A stretch of 64,000 nt of DNA, taken from the NCBI GenBank assembly GCA_019775845.1, contig JADQAV010000022.1, positions 696,830 through 760,829 on the forward strand, read 5' to 3'. The notes beneath the pieces are model-generated. The model worked only from the letters and a program-made list of their open reading frames with translations, made no database searches and was not told the origin of the DNA. Every line of letters starts with the position of its first letter. Within the stretch, counting starts at the first letter, position 1. A program made the translations under genes and the position numbers. The stretch comes from Myrmaecium sp. VS I D KN 1. Taxonomy: Eukaryota; Ascomycota; Dothideomycetes; Valsariales; Valsariaceae. Of the stretch, positions 47,901 to 57,300 are shown one piece after another.

Positions 47901-49181
47901 TGGAGGAAGACTGCGAGAAAAGGATATCCGCCGATGAGATCCAGACGTCTGATTGTGATGGTTACGAATTTCCTCGAGGAGCTGGAAGGGGAGATTGGGC
48001 CGAGCCTGTTCTTCAGTCAGGGGGGTGTCTAGGTCGTCTGGGTCACCGTGACGGTCACGGAATACTGATTTTTGCGGAGAGACTATGATGACCTCCGTCT
48101 TTATGGGAGCTTCCCTTCCCTGCTCGGGAACGCCTGTACCCTCGTGTGCGAGCTCTTCTGCAGCTTCGGGGACTGGCTTCATGTCTGTGTCTCCCTTGAG
48201 ATGTATGGCTTCTTGCAATTTGCCATGCGCAGACGAAGTGGTTGCCTGACGTTCTTTCGCCCGCTCTCCTCTTCTCTTGTGCTCTTGCGCAGCGTCATTC
48301 TCCTTGAACAAGCCCAGGTAATGGCTTGTCTTCCGACTCCGTGGAGCGCTGTGTTGTTCAGCCTTCGGCAGTTGGGCTTCAATCTTCTTATCGACTTGGG
48401 TGGCCTCCTTGCTGTTGTTTGATTTATCATCTCTTGTCCCTTTCAGGTCCATCGTAGCCCTTCCTTCGCGCCATGATCTGTATCGCAACCGTTCATCATT
48501 ATCCTGCATCTCCTGTATAGATCTCGTAGCAGTGTCGAGGTCGTGCGAATCATGGGGAGTGGACGGACGTCCCACAGGAGAGTCCACGGGGCTCATGAAG
48601 GGCGGAGGGCTGTCGCGATTTCCTTTCTCCATCTCATCCCTATGAGGGCGTTGATGTCCGAACTCGTGTAGTGGGAAGCTCAGGCGGTTCTGCCTGTTGC
48701 GCCGAAGGTTCTCCGTGAGGACATAGCGGTCAAGATGTGGCGGGTTCGAAGAGGACGAGGGCGTGTGATGCTGGCGGAGTAAGGGAGGATCTATGAGTCT
48801 CCTGATAGGGGAAGACGCAGCCATTTCTGCAGTCTCTTCCTCGTTTGCAGCGGTAGTTTCGGTAGAATCAGGATGTGTGTGAGCATGTGGCGAGCCTGCT
48901 GGGCTATCGGTTGTTACATATGTTGTCGCGAAAATGCTGTCACGCTCTGACAGCTGGGGTTGGTCCACGGTAGGATTCCATAGCGTCTTGACGGACAACG
49001 GCGCCGTCTTCGATCTGCCGGACGCCAGCAGATTCTTAGGCGTCACCTCGCCATCGTCATCGTCGTCGTGGTGGTGAGAAGAGGCCCGTTTGGCGGAGCC
49101 ATAGAGAGGCCGACCCTCAAGTCTTTTCGACCTCACCGGGGTCGCAGGTGAGGTATCTTCCGGAGGCGGGACCGCGGACAT
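44914..49181 (-). CDS. KCS1: Inositol hexakisphosphate kinase (Kcs1 family)
   Basis: Makes inositol pyrophosphates (5-IP7) from IP6, affecting phosphate sensing, vacuoles and stress. Two exons, 49181-47152 and 47029-44914, give 1381 residues; the 122-bp intron (GTAAGA donor, CTAAC branch, TAG acceptor) rejoins as [18 protein letters not shown]. The first ~600 residues are disordered. The kinase begins near residue 620 ([12 protein letters not shown], then [15 protein letters not shown]) and is split by a ~370-residue disordered insertion. The inositol-kinase signature PCVLDLKMG is at 1083-1091 and the metal-binding KIVDFANC at 1276-1283. I start at the first in-frame ATG, 49181, but the frame stays open for more than 60 codons upstream with no ATG. 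A Gly-rich acidic tail ends the protein. Confidence 0.93.
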
Positions 49182-49528
49182 GGAGCCGACGACATTGGTC
49201 GGGCAGGGAGAAGCAATGGCGGGCTGAGAGGCAGGTGTCTCCTGGGAGCGGTGGTGATGATGTGCACCCCAAACCGACCTGCGAGAGCGATTGCCAAACA
49301 ATGGAGATGGGAGTCCGATAAGGCTTAGTCGCGCGGCATGGCACCGAGCACGACAGACACACGGGTCCCTATAGTTTGATCCACGTTGCAGCGGGATGGC
49401 GGTTGTTTGGGCGCAGGTCGGGGCGGGCTGGGAAGAGGGTTTGCACTCGCAATGGCTGCGGAGAGGCGATGGTGAAAGGCGTTGGGATGGGCTTTTCGGT
49501 GCGGATGGTCAAGGTGCACCTGCCCTTG

Positions 49529-49563
49529 CCCATCGCTCGTCGCCCATCGCCCATCGCCCATCA
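49529..49563 (+). repeat. CCCATCG heptamer array
   Basis: Five 7-bp units: CCCATCG, CTCGTCG, CCCATCG, CCCATCG, CCCATCA. It lies about 350 bp upstream of the Kcs1 start codon. Confidence 0.9.
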
Positions 49564-49612
49564 CCGCCTTCCCTCCCATGACTCGTCAGCGCCCACAACC
49601 TTAGACCCACCG

Positions 49613-49654
49613 TCCACGGCCCACGGCCCACGACCCACGACCCACGACCCACGA
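49613..49654 (+). repeat. CCCACGA/CCCACGG heptamer array
   Basis: Six consecutive 7-bp units: TCCACGG, CCCACGG, then four CCCACGA. It is related in unit length and sequence to the array 50 bp to its left. Confidence 0.93.
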
Positions 49655-50971
49655 TCCAGGACGGACGAACCCAAAACCGCCCAACCAATGCCACAGCGAA
49701 CCTCGGCCAGCTTGCTGTCAAAGAACATGAGCGAACCCTCATAAGCTCAGTGACGGCTGCTCCCTTCACCCATCTTCAGCCGGAGAGACAGCATCGATGA
49801 CCTCTATACAGAGTCCTCGTCGTGAGTAGCAGTGGAAGCCATTACCTAATGAGCCGTGCATAGCCTCCCAGGGGCCGACGAGAGAAGGTCATGCATCGTG
49901 TGGGCACATGCACAATCCTAGCTCAACCGCAGCCACTGCCATACATACGTGAAGTCTGAATGGTCAAACGCCACGGCTCGCGGCGCATGGAAAACATGCG
50001 AGCTGTAAGGCTGGGCTGGGAGCCGATCCATAGCTGCCGGGAACTTATTGACTGCCGCGGACCGACCGAGTAGGTCCTATAGCAGTTCACGAATAGCTAA
50101 ATACTACTATACCCCAGAACTAAGAGTGGAAAACATCCACCTTCCTCCCCTATTTCACCCATCTCATCGTGGCCTTGAACCATCCGCATAATCAAATCTA
50201 ACAGAGCAGACAGATCAAGCATAAATCCCGCGTCGGATTCTCCCTCCCTTTCGTCCCAGGGGCACTCAAATAACGTTTTAAGCTCCGTGCCTGTGCGGAG
50301 GGAGCCAACAGCGAAGCCGCACGGCTCGCAGATCATACCTCCTCTATGAGCTAGGTACTAGCTAGCGGTCGACCCTACAAAAAAACGTGGGCGGTCCTCG
50401 CGATTCGATACGGCACCACCGACAGCAGCGTGCAGCAATAGGTGACCACTAGGCACTTCGAAATGTCTGCGTGAATACGAATCACGGAGCGGACAGAGCT
50501 CTTATCTTCAGCTGTCTACGCTACAAAACCTAGCTAGTTACGTAGCGATACCATCATCAATCATCTCCTATACTTACTTGAATGCTGCTGCCCGGAATGG
50601 TTGACCGCGGAGCCGGAGGGTCTCACCGCCCAAAGTCCGCGAACAAGAAAAGAAAAAAAAAGAAACGATTGCGTTTCGCCAACGCCAGAGATGAAACATA
50701 CTTAAATATCACGACACAGACAACAGATGTGAAACACATCAACTGACAATCACTTTGCAATTCGTAAGAGCCATGCCCGCCGGTGATAAATTCTATGCAA
50801 GGTGGGGGTATATGTATATACACACGTGTGAACTCTCCCGAACACGTGCGAAACGAAAAAGAGATAACCGGAAAAGCGGTACAAAAACAAAAAGCAAACA
50901 AACCGAAAACACCGATGGAGGCACCGTACAACCAAACCATCGCATGCATACAGCATCCATCGTAGCATCCG

Positions 50972-53488
50972 TCACCCAAGCCCGCTCGCCAGGGCCACGC
51001 TCCTCTTCAGCGGACTGCTACCCATAGTCCCGCTAGGCTGCTTCGACGAACCCATCCCCTTCATGATCTCAGGCGTCAGGACCCAGCTCCGCAGGAACGA
51101 GTCGGCATCCTCCAACGCGTCGTTGACGTTGACGTCGCTGAGGAGGTTCTGGCCGTCCCCGGGGTACGGCACCTCGGTCGCCGACCCGTGCGGCGTGATC
51201 GAGAAGGCCGTCTGCGAACACGGGGACGCGGCGTGCACGCTCACCCGTCGTGACCGGGTGGTCTGCTGCCAGAGATCGTTCGGGGTGGAGGGCAGCGCCG
51301 GAGAGTCCGGGCTGTCGTGCGTCGGTGACTGAACGGTCGGCATGTTAGCGGTTGGCAACCTCGGAGCCTGGCTGGAGTCGAGGCCGCGGATCAAACCAGG
51401 TGTAAGCGCGTCGCTCCTCAGCATCTCGTCTCCGTCACCGGATATCGCAGAGGCCACGGGGTCCCAGTCAGCGTCGCGCCTTTTGTCCTTCTTCGCCGTG
51501 CTGAAAGCGAAGGGCGTGACCGCGTTGAACAGTTCCTGCGTGCTTTTGGGCATCCCTTGCCCGGGTTCGGGGGTGACGTGCGATAGCGGACGAGCGTTGA
51601 ACTCGCGAAAGGGTGTGATGGCCTGGTTGGGCACCGGCTTCACTGCTTCGGCCGGCTGGATCAGTAGGGGTTCGGGAGATGCCGCTTCAGTCGGCGTTGA
51701 TAACAGTTCTTCACGCAGTTCGGCCTGGGCTTGGAAGAAGGCAGCTTGAGTAGATAGATCACGGCTAGATATGGAGACCGGAGGCATCTGGCACTGCGCG
51801 TCGGGGATGCTGGCTCCGCTGAGATGAGGACCAGATCCCGTGGCACTGTGATTCAGCGTGCCTTGCTCAGAATTGCTCCCGTCTGTTTGTACGAAGCAGC
51901 CGGAGAGCCGTACTGCTTCCCTAATCTTTCGACCAATCTCTGGTGAAGGCACGATGCTGTTGTTATACTGATTGAGAAGGGCATGTAGCTGATGGTGGTC
52001 CGCAACACGTGGAAGTTCCGCTGAGGTTGCGGTCGGAGTCTCGTGCGACCCCGATGATGTTCGTTGCTTTTTCTTGACGGTCGTCGGGGAGGAGCTGAAG
52101 TCGACAGGATGTGGCCTGCGTCTCTGTTGTTGTTCATTCGCCGTTGTTGCCGCGCCATTCGATGGGGCAGGGCGACTGCCTGCCTTCCAATAAGCAAAGC
52201 CAGGTGACGATGTATTGTTGGGAGACGCGTTCCGGCGAGGCCCCTTTCCCCGCCGGCTCTTCAGCCCCGGTTTATCCATCCGATTCTCTTGACCTGGAAT
52301 TCCGTCTTTCGACCTCTCGATCTCTTCTTGAACCGCCATAATTGCCAAGCGACTCAGGCGTTTTGCACTCGCGAGTCCTTCATTGATACTGATGTCAGAG
52401 TGATTCGTGTCTGCTGAATCGTTGACGACCGTATTGTCGAGGTCTACGATGTCTACGGCGGGGCAATCCGTATCTGTGCGGTCACGTTCTTCCAGTGGAA
52501 ATCCTTCGGTGCCTTCAGGCATGTTTGCCGACTCTTCTATGTATCTATCATTTGCCCCGCGCGAAACGTTCGTCTGATCGGTGTCGAGATGGATTTGTTG
52601 GGGTTCGGATGAAACGCCCCCTGTCTGATTGGAATGCGATCGTTCTGATGGGTCAAATGCAATGTCTAATGGAGTTTCACTAGGTTCGTAATGAAGCTGC
52701 GGGGGATTTTGTCCGACGACATTGTGCGCCAACGGCTGCAATGGCTCCCCGGAAGATTTCAGCATCCCGGCTCCCCCATTGGATTCAGGTTCTGTCGGAA
52801 TGATTGCACGTACCGCACCACGGTTTTCTGAGTCCTCAGGGGTCGCATTATCACCGCCATACACAGCCTGACCGTTGTTGTTTTCAACGGGCATGTCCGC
52901 TGTTGTTGGCGCCCTGCACGATTGCTGCTCCATATTTTTCACGGCACGCAGCGAGCTCTTTCGTCGTTTTGGCGGTCTCCTTCTGGGCGACCGGGATGGA
53001 GTTGTATTATCACATTCTGGGGTGCCCGAACATGTTATTCCCGACGACGAACTTGCCAGAGACTTGGGGTCTCGGCGAAGCCATTCTGAAGAGTGAGCTT
53101 TGAGAGCCCCAGACGTTCCGCCCTGCTTCAGAGAGTGTGCCGCTATATGGGCAGGTGATATCGTACGGTCGTTCTTCAACTCTTTGCCCCTGTTATCCGT
53201 GGCCTGGGAATCCTCAATAACCACCATGCCGTGCGATTCTTGATTGCTACTGGCCTGACTCTTATCCTGTGTTGATCGTACATCTTTTCCCCAGGGATTT
53301 GTCCAGCCGTGATCAAAGGGGCCGCGGAGCGCTGCAGACTGTATGAATAGGGGTATATCCTTCAAATAGCACTCTGCGAGATGTTCAATGCGACGTCGTT
53401 TCGTCTCTCGCTGCGTTTCCGTGAGAGTTTCGGCGGGTTCCAGTGGCCCCGGGAACCGCAAGAAGGGAGGCGGGAGAGGATATGGCAT
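50972..53488 (-). CDS. Uncharacterised disordered fungal protein with duplicated C-terminal motif
   Basis: I do not recognise a characterised family; I believe similar proteins are annotated as hypothetical in other moulds. Single exon, 838 residues, starting at the ATG at 53488. The N-terminal block (about residues 18-75) is well ordered in appearance: TQRETKRRRIEHLAECYL, then KDIPLFIQSAALRGPFDHGW and NPWGK. A basic cluster follows (SPRRRPPKRRKSS, near residue 170), suggesting nuclear localisation. The middle is acidic and low complexity. At the C-terminus the pattern D-x-x-L-R-S-x-x-L-T-P-x-x-x-x-G-x-x-S-S occurs twice (687-706 and 796-815), each followed by Gln or Lys. Many S/T-P sites suggest kinase regulation. 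No enzymatic motif or membrane segment. Divergent from Cdc11 across 891 bp. Confidence 0.75.
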   Translation of the reverse strand: MPYPLPPPFLRFPGPLEPAETLTETQRETKRRRIEHLAECYLKDIPLFIQSAALRGPFDHGWTNPWGKDVRSTQDKSQASSNQESHGMVVIEDSQATDNRGKELKNDRTISPAHIAAHSLKQGGTSGALKAHSSEWLRRDPKSLASSSSGITCSGTPECDNTTPSRSPRRRPPKRRKSSLRAVKNMEQQSCRAPTTADMPVENNNGQAVYGGDNATPEDSENRGAVRAIIPTEPESNGGAGMLKSSGEPLQPLAHNVVGQNPPQLHYEPSETPLDIAFDPSERSHSNQTGGVSSEPQQIHLDTDQTNVSRGANDRYIEESANMPEGTEGFPLEERDRTDTDCPAVDIVDLDNTVVNDSADTNHSDISINEGLASAKRLSRLAIMAVQEEIERSKDGIPGQENRMDKPGLKSRRGKGPRRNASPNNTSSPGFAYWKAGSRPAPSNGAATTANEQQQRRRPHPVDFSSSPTTVKKKQRTSSGSHETPTATSAELPRVADHHQLHALLNQYNNSIVPSPEIGRKIREAVRLSGCFVQTDGSNSEQGTLNHSATGSGPHLSGASIPDAQCQMPPVSISSRDLSTQAAFFQAQAELREELLSTPTEAASPEPLLIQPAEAVKPVPNQAITPFREFNARPLSHVTPEPGQGMPKSTQELFNAVTPFAFSTAKKDKRRDADWDPVASAISGDGDEMLRSDALTPGLIRGLDSSQAPRLPTANMPTVQSPTHDSPDSPALPSTPNDLWQQTTRSRRVSVHAASPCSQTAFSITPHGSATEVPYPGDGQNLLSDVNVNDALEDADSFLRSWVLTPEIMKGMGSSKQPSGTMGSSPLKRSVALASGLG

Positions 53489-54379
53489 CGTGAAAAAGCT
53501 ATCTGTGAGGATGGGCCTGTGATCTTCATCGACACATCGTTGACAGCAGGGAAATGGGCATCTGTGTTTGTGGGTCGGTGCTGGCGGAAGCGCAGAAGAA
53601 TGAGCAAACAGGCCGTGAAGGTGCGCCTGTTCCTGTACAACGAGCGAAAGTGAGCAAGATCTTCAAACGGAGAGACAGAACTGCCATCCCAACTGCGATA
53701 AGTCCGGCCCCGATGTGGCAAGTTTAGCACTCCGGGCGGGAGGCGGAGGCAGCTGGCAGCGGTTGCGGCCTTGGGCAACGGAGAGCAATCAGAGCATGGG
53801 CAGCAACAGAGGCAAGCCGTGGAGGGATCGAGCTGTGAGCTGAATCGTGCAAGCGTCCCGAGCTCCGGACGGGCTGGTAGCGGGCTGGCACTGGGCGGGA
53901 GGAGAGCCGAAGTGGTGAAGATGTTGAATGATCGCCGCCAAGCAGGGCGGTTGCTACGCCAACGGTCTCGGGAGATTCGCTCGCTAAGTAGCACCTGCTA
54001 GGGCGCAATGGAGCGGTCGGGCAGAGGCTGCGACCTGGCCGATAGCTGGGAGACGCCCGCCTATCTGCGATCGGAGTGCCGTGTACATCGAGTACTGCTA
54101 CACCACCTGCCACCACCAGTCCGGTCCATGTCCACCACTTCTCCTCTCGCCTGGACGGTATTGCGCCAGCGCATATAGCCCCGGTCATCTGAACGCCTCC
54201 CTCCCTCTTGCAAGGAACTCGCGACCTCAGTCCGCCTGCCCACTTTTCCGCTCGCCATCTGTACGACGTCCCGACCGATGCGCGCCTTGATGTACAACCG
54301 ATCCAAAACAAACCGCACCGGATAACAACCCCACAACAATCCCTCCACGATCCCCTCCGCACTGCATCAAACAACAACA
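53489..54379. promoter_or_regulatory. Divergent intergenic of the disordered protein and Cdc11
   Basis: 891 bp between two divergent start codons. It contains a 15-residue upstream open frame close to the Cdc11 start. No other site recognised. Confidence 0.5.
54278..54325 (+). other. Upstream ORF in the presumed Cdc11 leader
   Basis: ATG at 54278, 15 codons plus TAA, ending 54 bp before the main ATG. It also holds a second in-frame ATG. It is a uORF only if transcription starts upstream of 54278, which is unknown. Confidence 0.4.
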
Positions 54380-57300
54380 ATGGCTCTCAACGCGTGGCTA
54401 GAGGACCTTTCGGAGGACTGGATACCGCAGCAGGCTCCCTCTACCCCGGGCGACACTTCCATCGTGTCGTCGGCGACCCACAATTCCACCGATCTGAGCG
54501 CATCGCAGCGAAGCCGCATCCCGCGATTCAGGACAAGCGCAGGCTCTTCCTCCTCAGTGAAGGCGAAGAATGCTCTCAGCTCCAGTATAGTGTGCGCGAA
54601 GCGAAAGAGCGCGTTGGGCGAGCGAAGCTTGAGCGAGAATAACGTCTCAATAACAGGCGCACCAGCCAACACTAAGACTTCACCGCAAGGCGTGCAAAGT
54701 TCTCGGTCACACTCCGTGTCTTCGGATGTGCAGCACGGGACGGTGGAACAGCGACCAGTACCGGGCACGGGTGAGGCGCAGATCCATGAAACCCCGGAAT
54801 GGAAACGGAGGCTATTGAAGGGTGAGATGGGATATGGCGAGCAGAAAGATTTGTTTAGCCCGATGGGCTTGGAGAATATCTTCCAGCAGCCAAAAGAACA
54901 GACCCCCAAGCCGCCGACCAGTCACAAACGCGGCCTTTCGTTCCTGAACGGGCCCACGCCGATACCGTCGAGCCCTCCGCCTTGGTCATTCGTCACCATT
55001 CCACGGCAGGATCTAGACATGGGAAACAGCCTGGACGGCATTGAGGAAAACAGCGCGGATGAATCCCTTCCCCGTGTGGAGGTAAGCCCCAGAGTGGATG
55101 TACGGATCGAAGGTCCGCAGGAGGCGGGAGTCGAATCACCGAGCTTGGAGCCTTCTGAGCAGCATGACGAAAGCGCGCCGCACGGTTTCAGTCCTTCACA
55201 ACTAACCCAGGGCGATGTCGCCGGATCGAGGACGGTCAGTGGCCAGACCGAACTTAACAACGAGAGCTTCAGCCCGGTCTACATCACGAAGCAGAATACC
55301 ATCAACGGGGGCTTCAACTACGCTGCTTTGGACTTGTCGAGATCTCAACTTGCCGAAAGGCTCGGCAAACTAAAGATGGAGCAAGGCGAAAGTCATGATG
55401 ATTCAGTCGCCAGTGAAAGCAGAGATAGTGAAAATATCGAGGGTTCATCATATGCCAAATTACAAGACGAAACATTACCTGACGACCTTGCTGTTGGAAC
55501 TCCGGAGCCTTTAGCAGCTGGAGGTTTTCTGAACACTCGAGGAGGCGGCCTTTCCGCTGAAGGTCCGCTCCGACATCATCCACTAAGTCCATCGCCTTTG
55601 GCACAGGTGCATTCAGGCCGAGAACGGGCGATACCAGGAGTAGAGGAGACTCGACCAGATGGTACTACGGTCAAAAAGTCGGCCGATGCTCCGGATTTGT
55701 CTCCTGAGGGTCGTTGCGACCCCAACACGCCCTTCCAACAGGCACAGGACGGACCGCCCTCTGAGAGAGTTCAGTCCTCCGGAAGCCCACTGAAGCTATT
55801 TGGCAACCACGATACGTTTACAAGCAATCGTCTGCAGCGCCGACTCAGTCAGCTAGAAGAGATCGAGCAGTTCGTGCAGGAGAACAAGACCGGTTCTTCT
55901 AGGAGGGCCCGGACATCCAAGCAGCTTCTGTCGGTTGAAGAGGCTAGCTTCGTCAGGAGTACTGGTTCGGGGACGCAGAGAAGTGCTCCAGCAGCCGCGG
56001 GACCTAAGCGAATATCTCCCAGTGGGTATTTCGGGAGAGGCGATTTGGACCAATTTCGGTTCACTGATGGATTCTCCTTTTCGGAAGGCATCGACGACTC
56101 TGACAGAGAAGATTCGCCGCCACCGGAGGCAAGCCCTTCTCCTCCAAAGCCAAAGTTTCGTTTCAACGTCGGTCCCACTTCAGGAATGGATGAATACTCC
56201 CGAGCCAAGCGGAGGATCTCGAATAATTCGACTAGGTCTCGGTCGACTCATGTAAGACGAAGTTCCGCAATAGCTCATAGAAGATCTTCCCAGGTACCTG
56301 ATGACGAGCACGAAAGCGCTGGCACGGGAAGTGGACTTGCGCCAGACGATTCCAATATCACAGAAGGCAAGCGGCCACCAACTTCTCCTTCAAAAGATCC
56401 AACCCCAAAGCGAAGGAGAACCTTGCAATCTTCAGATCTGAAGGACGATGAAAATGCACCACGGATAGAACAGGCCGCAGAGCCCAAGGTGGCTGACAGT
56501 GTACCACCGGCAGCAGACTTGAACGATAGCGTCATCGACGCCGCACAACCATCGGCTCACCCTGAGCTATTCGCGCAAAAGCAACTCCTTCGCCCAAGGA
56601 ATCCAACGCCCAGCCAACGGCGAAGAGAACAGATCCAGGCAGAAATAATGGAAGCCACAGAAGCGTTCCTGCTAAGCTCTCCTAAGCTGGGTATCATCCA
56701 TGAGATGGAATCACCGCTGGAGCCGGGTTCGTCTCCCAAACCTGCTCAAGCACTTGCTGTAGCTTCTGAGATCGCGTCCTTCAGCGTCAAAATGCAAAAA
56801 GGCATGAGAGATGACCGTCGCAAGCGATCAGTAACCACGCAGGATTTCCTGGATGAAGCAATGAAGATCATGGAGTTCATTAGAACCAAAGGTCGACCTA
56901 CTAGTGGTCTGGGCAGCCTAGAAGAGACCCAGTTGGAACAGCTGGAAGAGACGGAAGCCGAGATGCAATCAACAGCTCTAACATTCTCCAGGCCGCCGAG
57001 TAGGGAGGGTGCGACGGGAGGCTGGAGAGATCCTAGTCACCAGCCCCTGGACTCAAGCGCTCTGAGCAAACTCCATCGATACCAAGAAGATGACACCGGG
57101 GATTTCATGCCTTCTTCTATCCGGTCGACAAACATTCAGCGGGCGAGGTCGTTCTCTCAGGCCGAGAACGAGATCCTGGAGTCAGAGCCAGTCAACATCC
57201 GTATCCACCCGGCACCAGAGCCCTCCTCATCAGACCGTAAACGGGGCTCACGTCGCTCGGTGGACTCGATTGTCGGGACGAACTACACAAATATGTCCCG

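Larger units (their letters stand above)
49182..50971. other. Intergenic upstream of Kcs1
   Basis: 1.8 kb without a supported gene. It holds the Kcs1 promoter with two heptamer arrays and the 3' flank of the disordered-protein gene. Confidence 0.5.
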
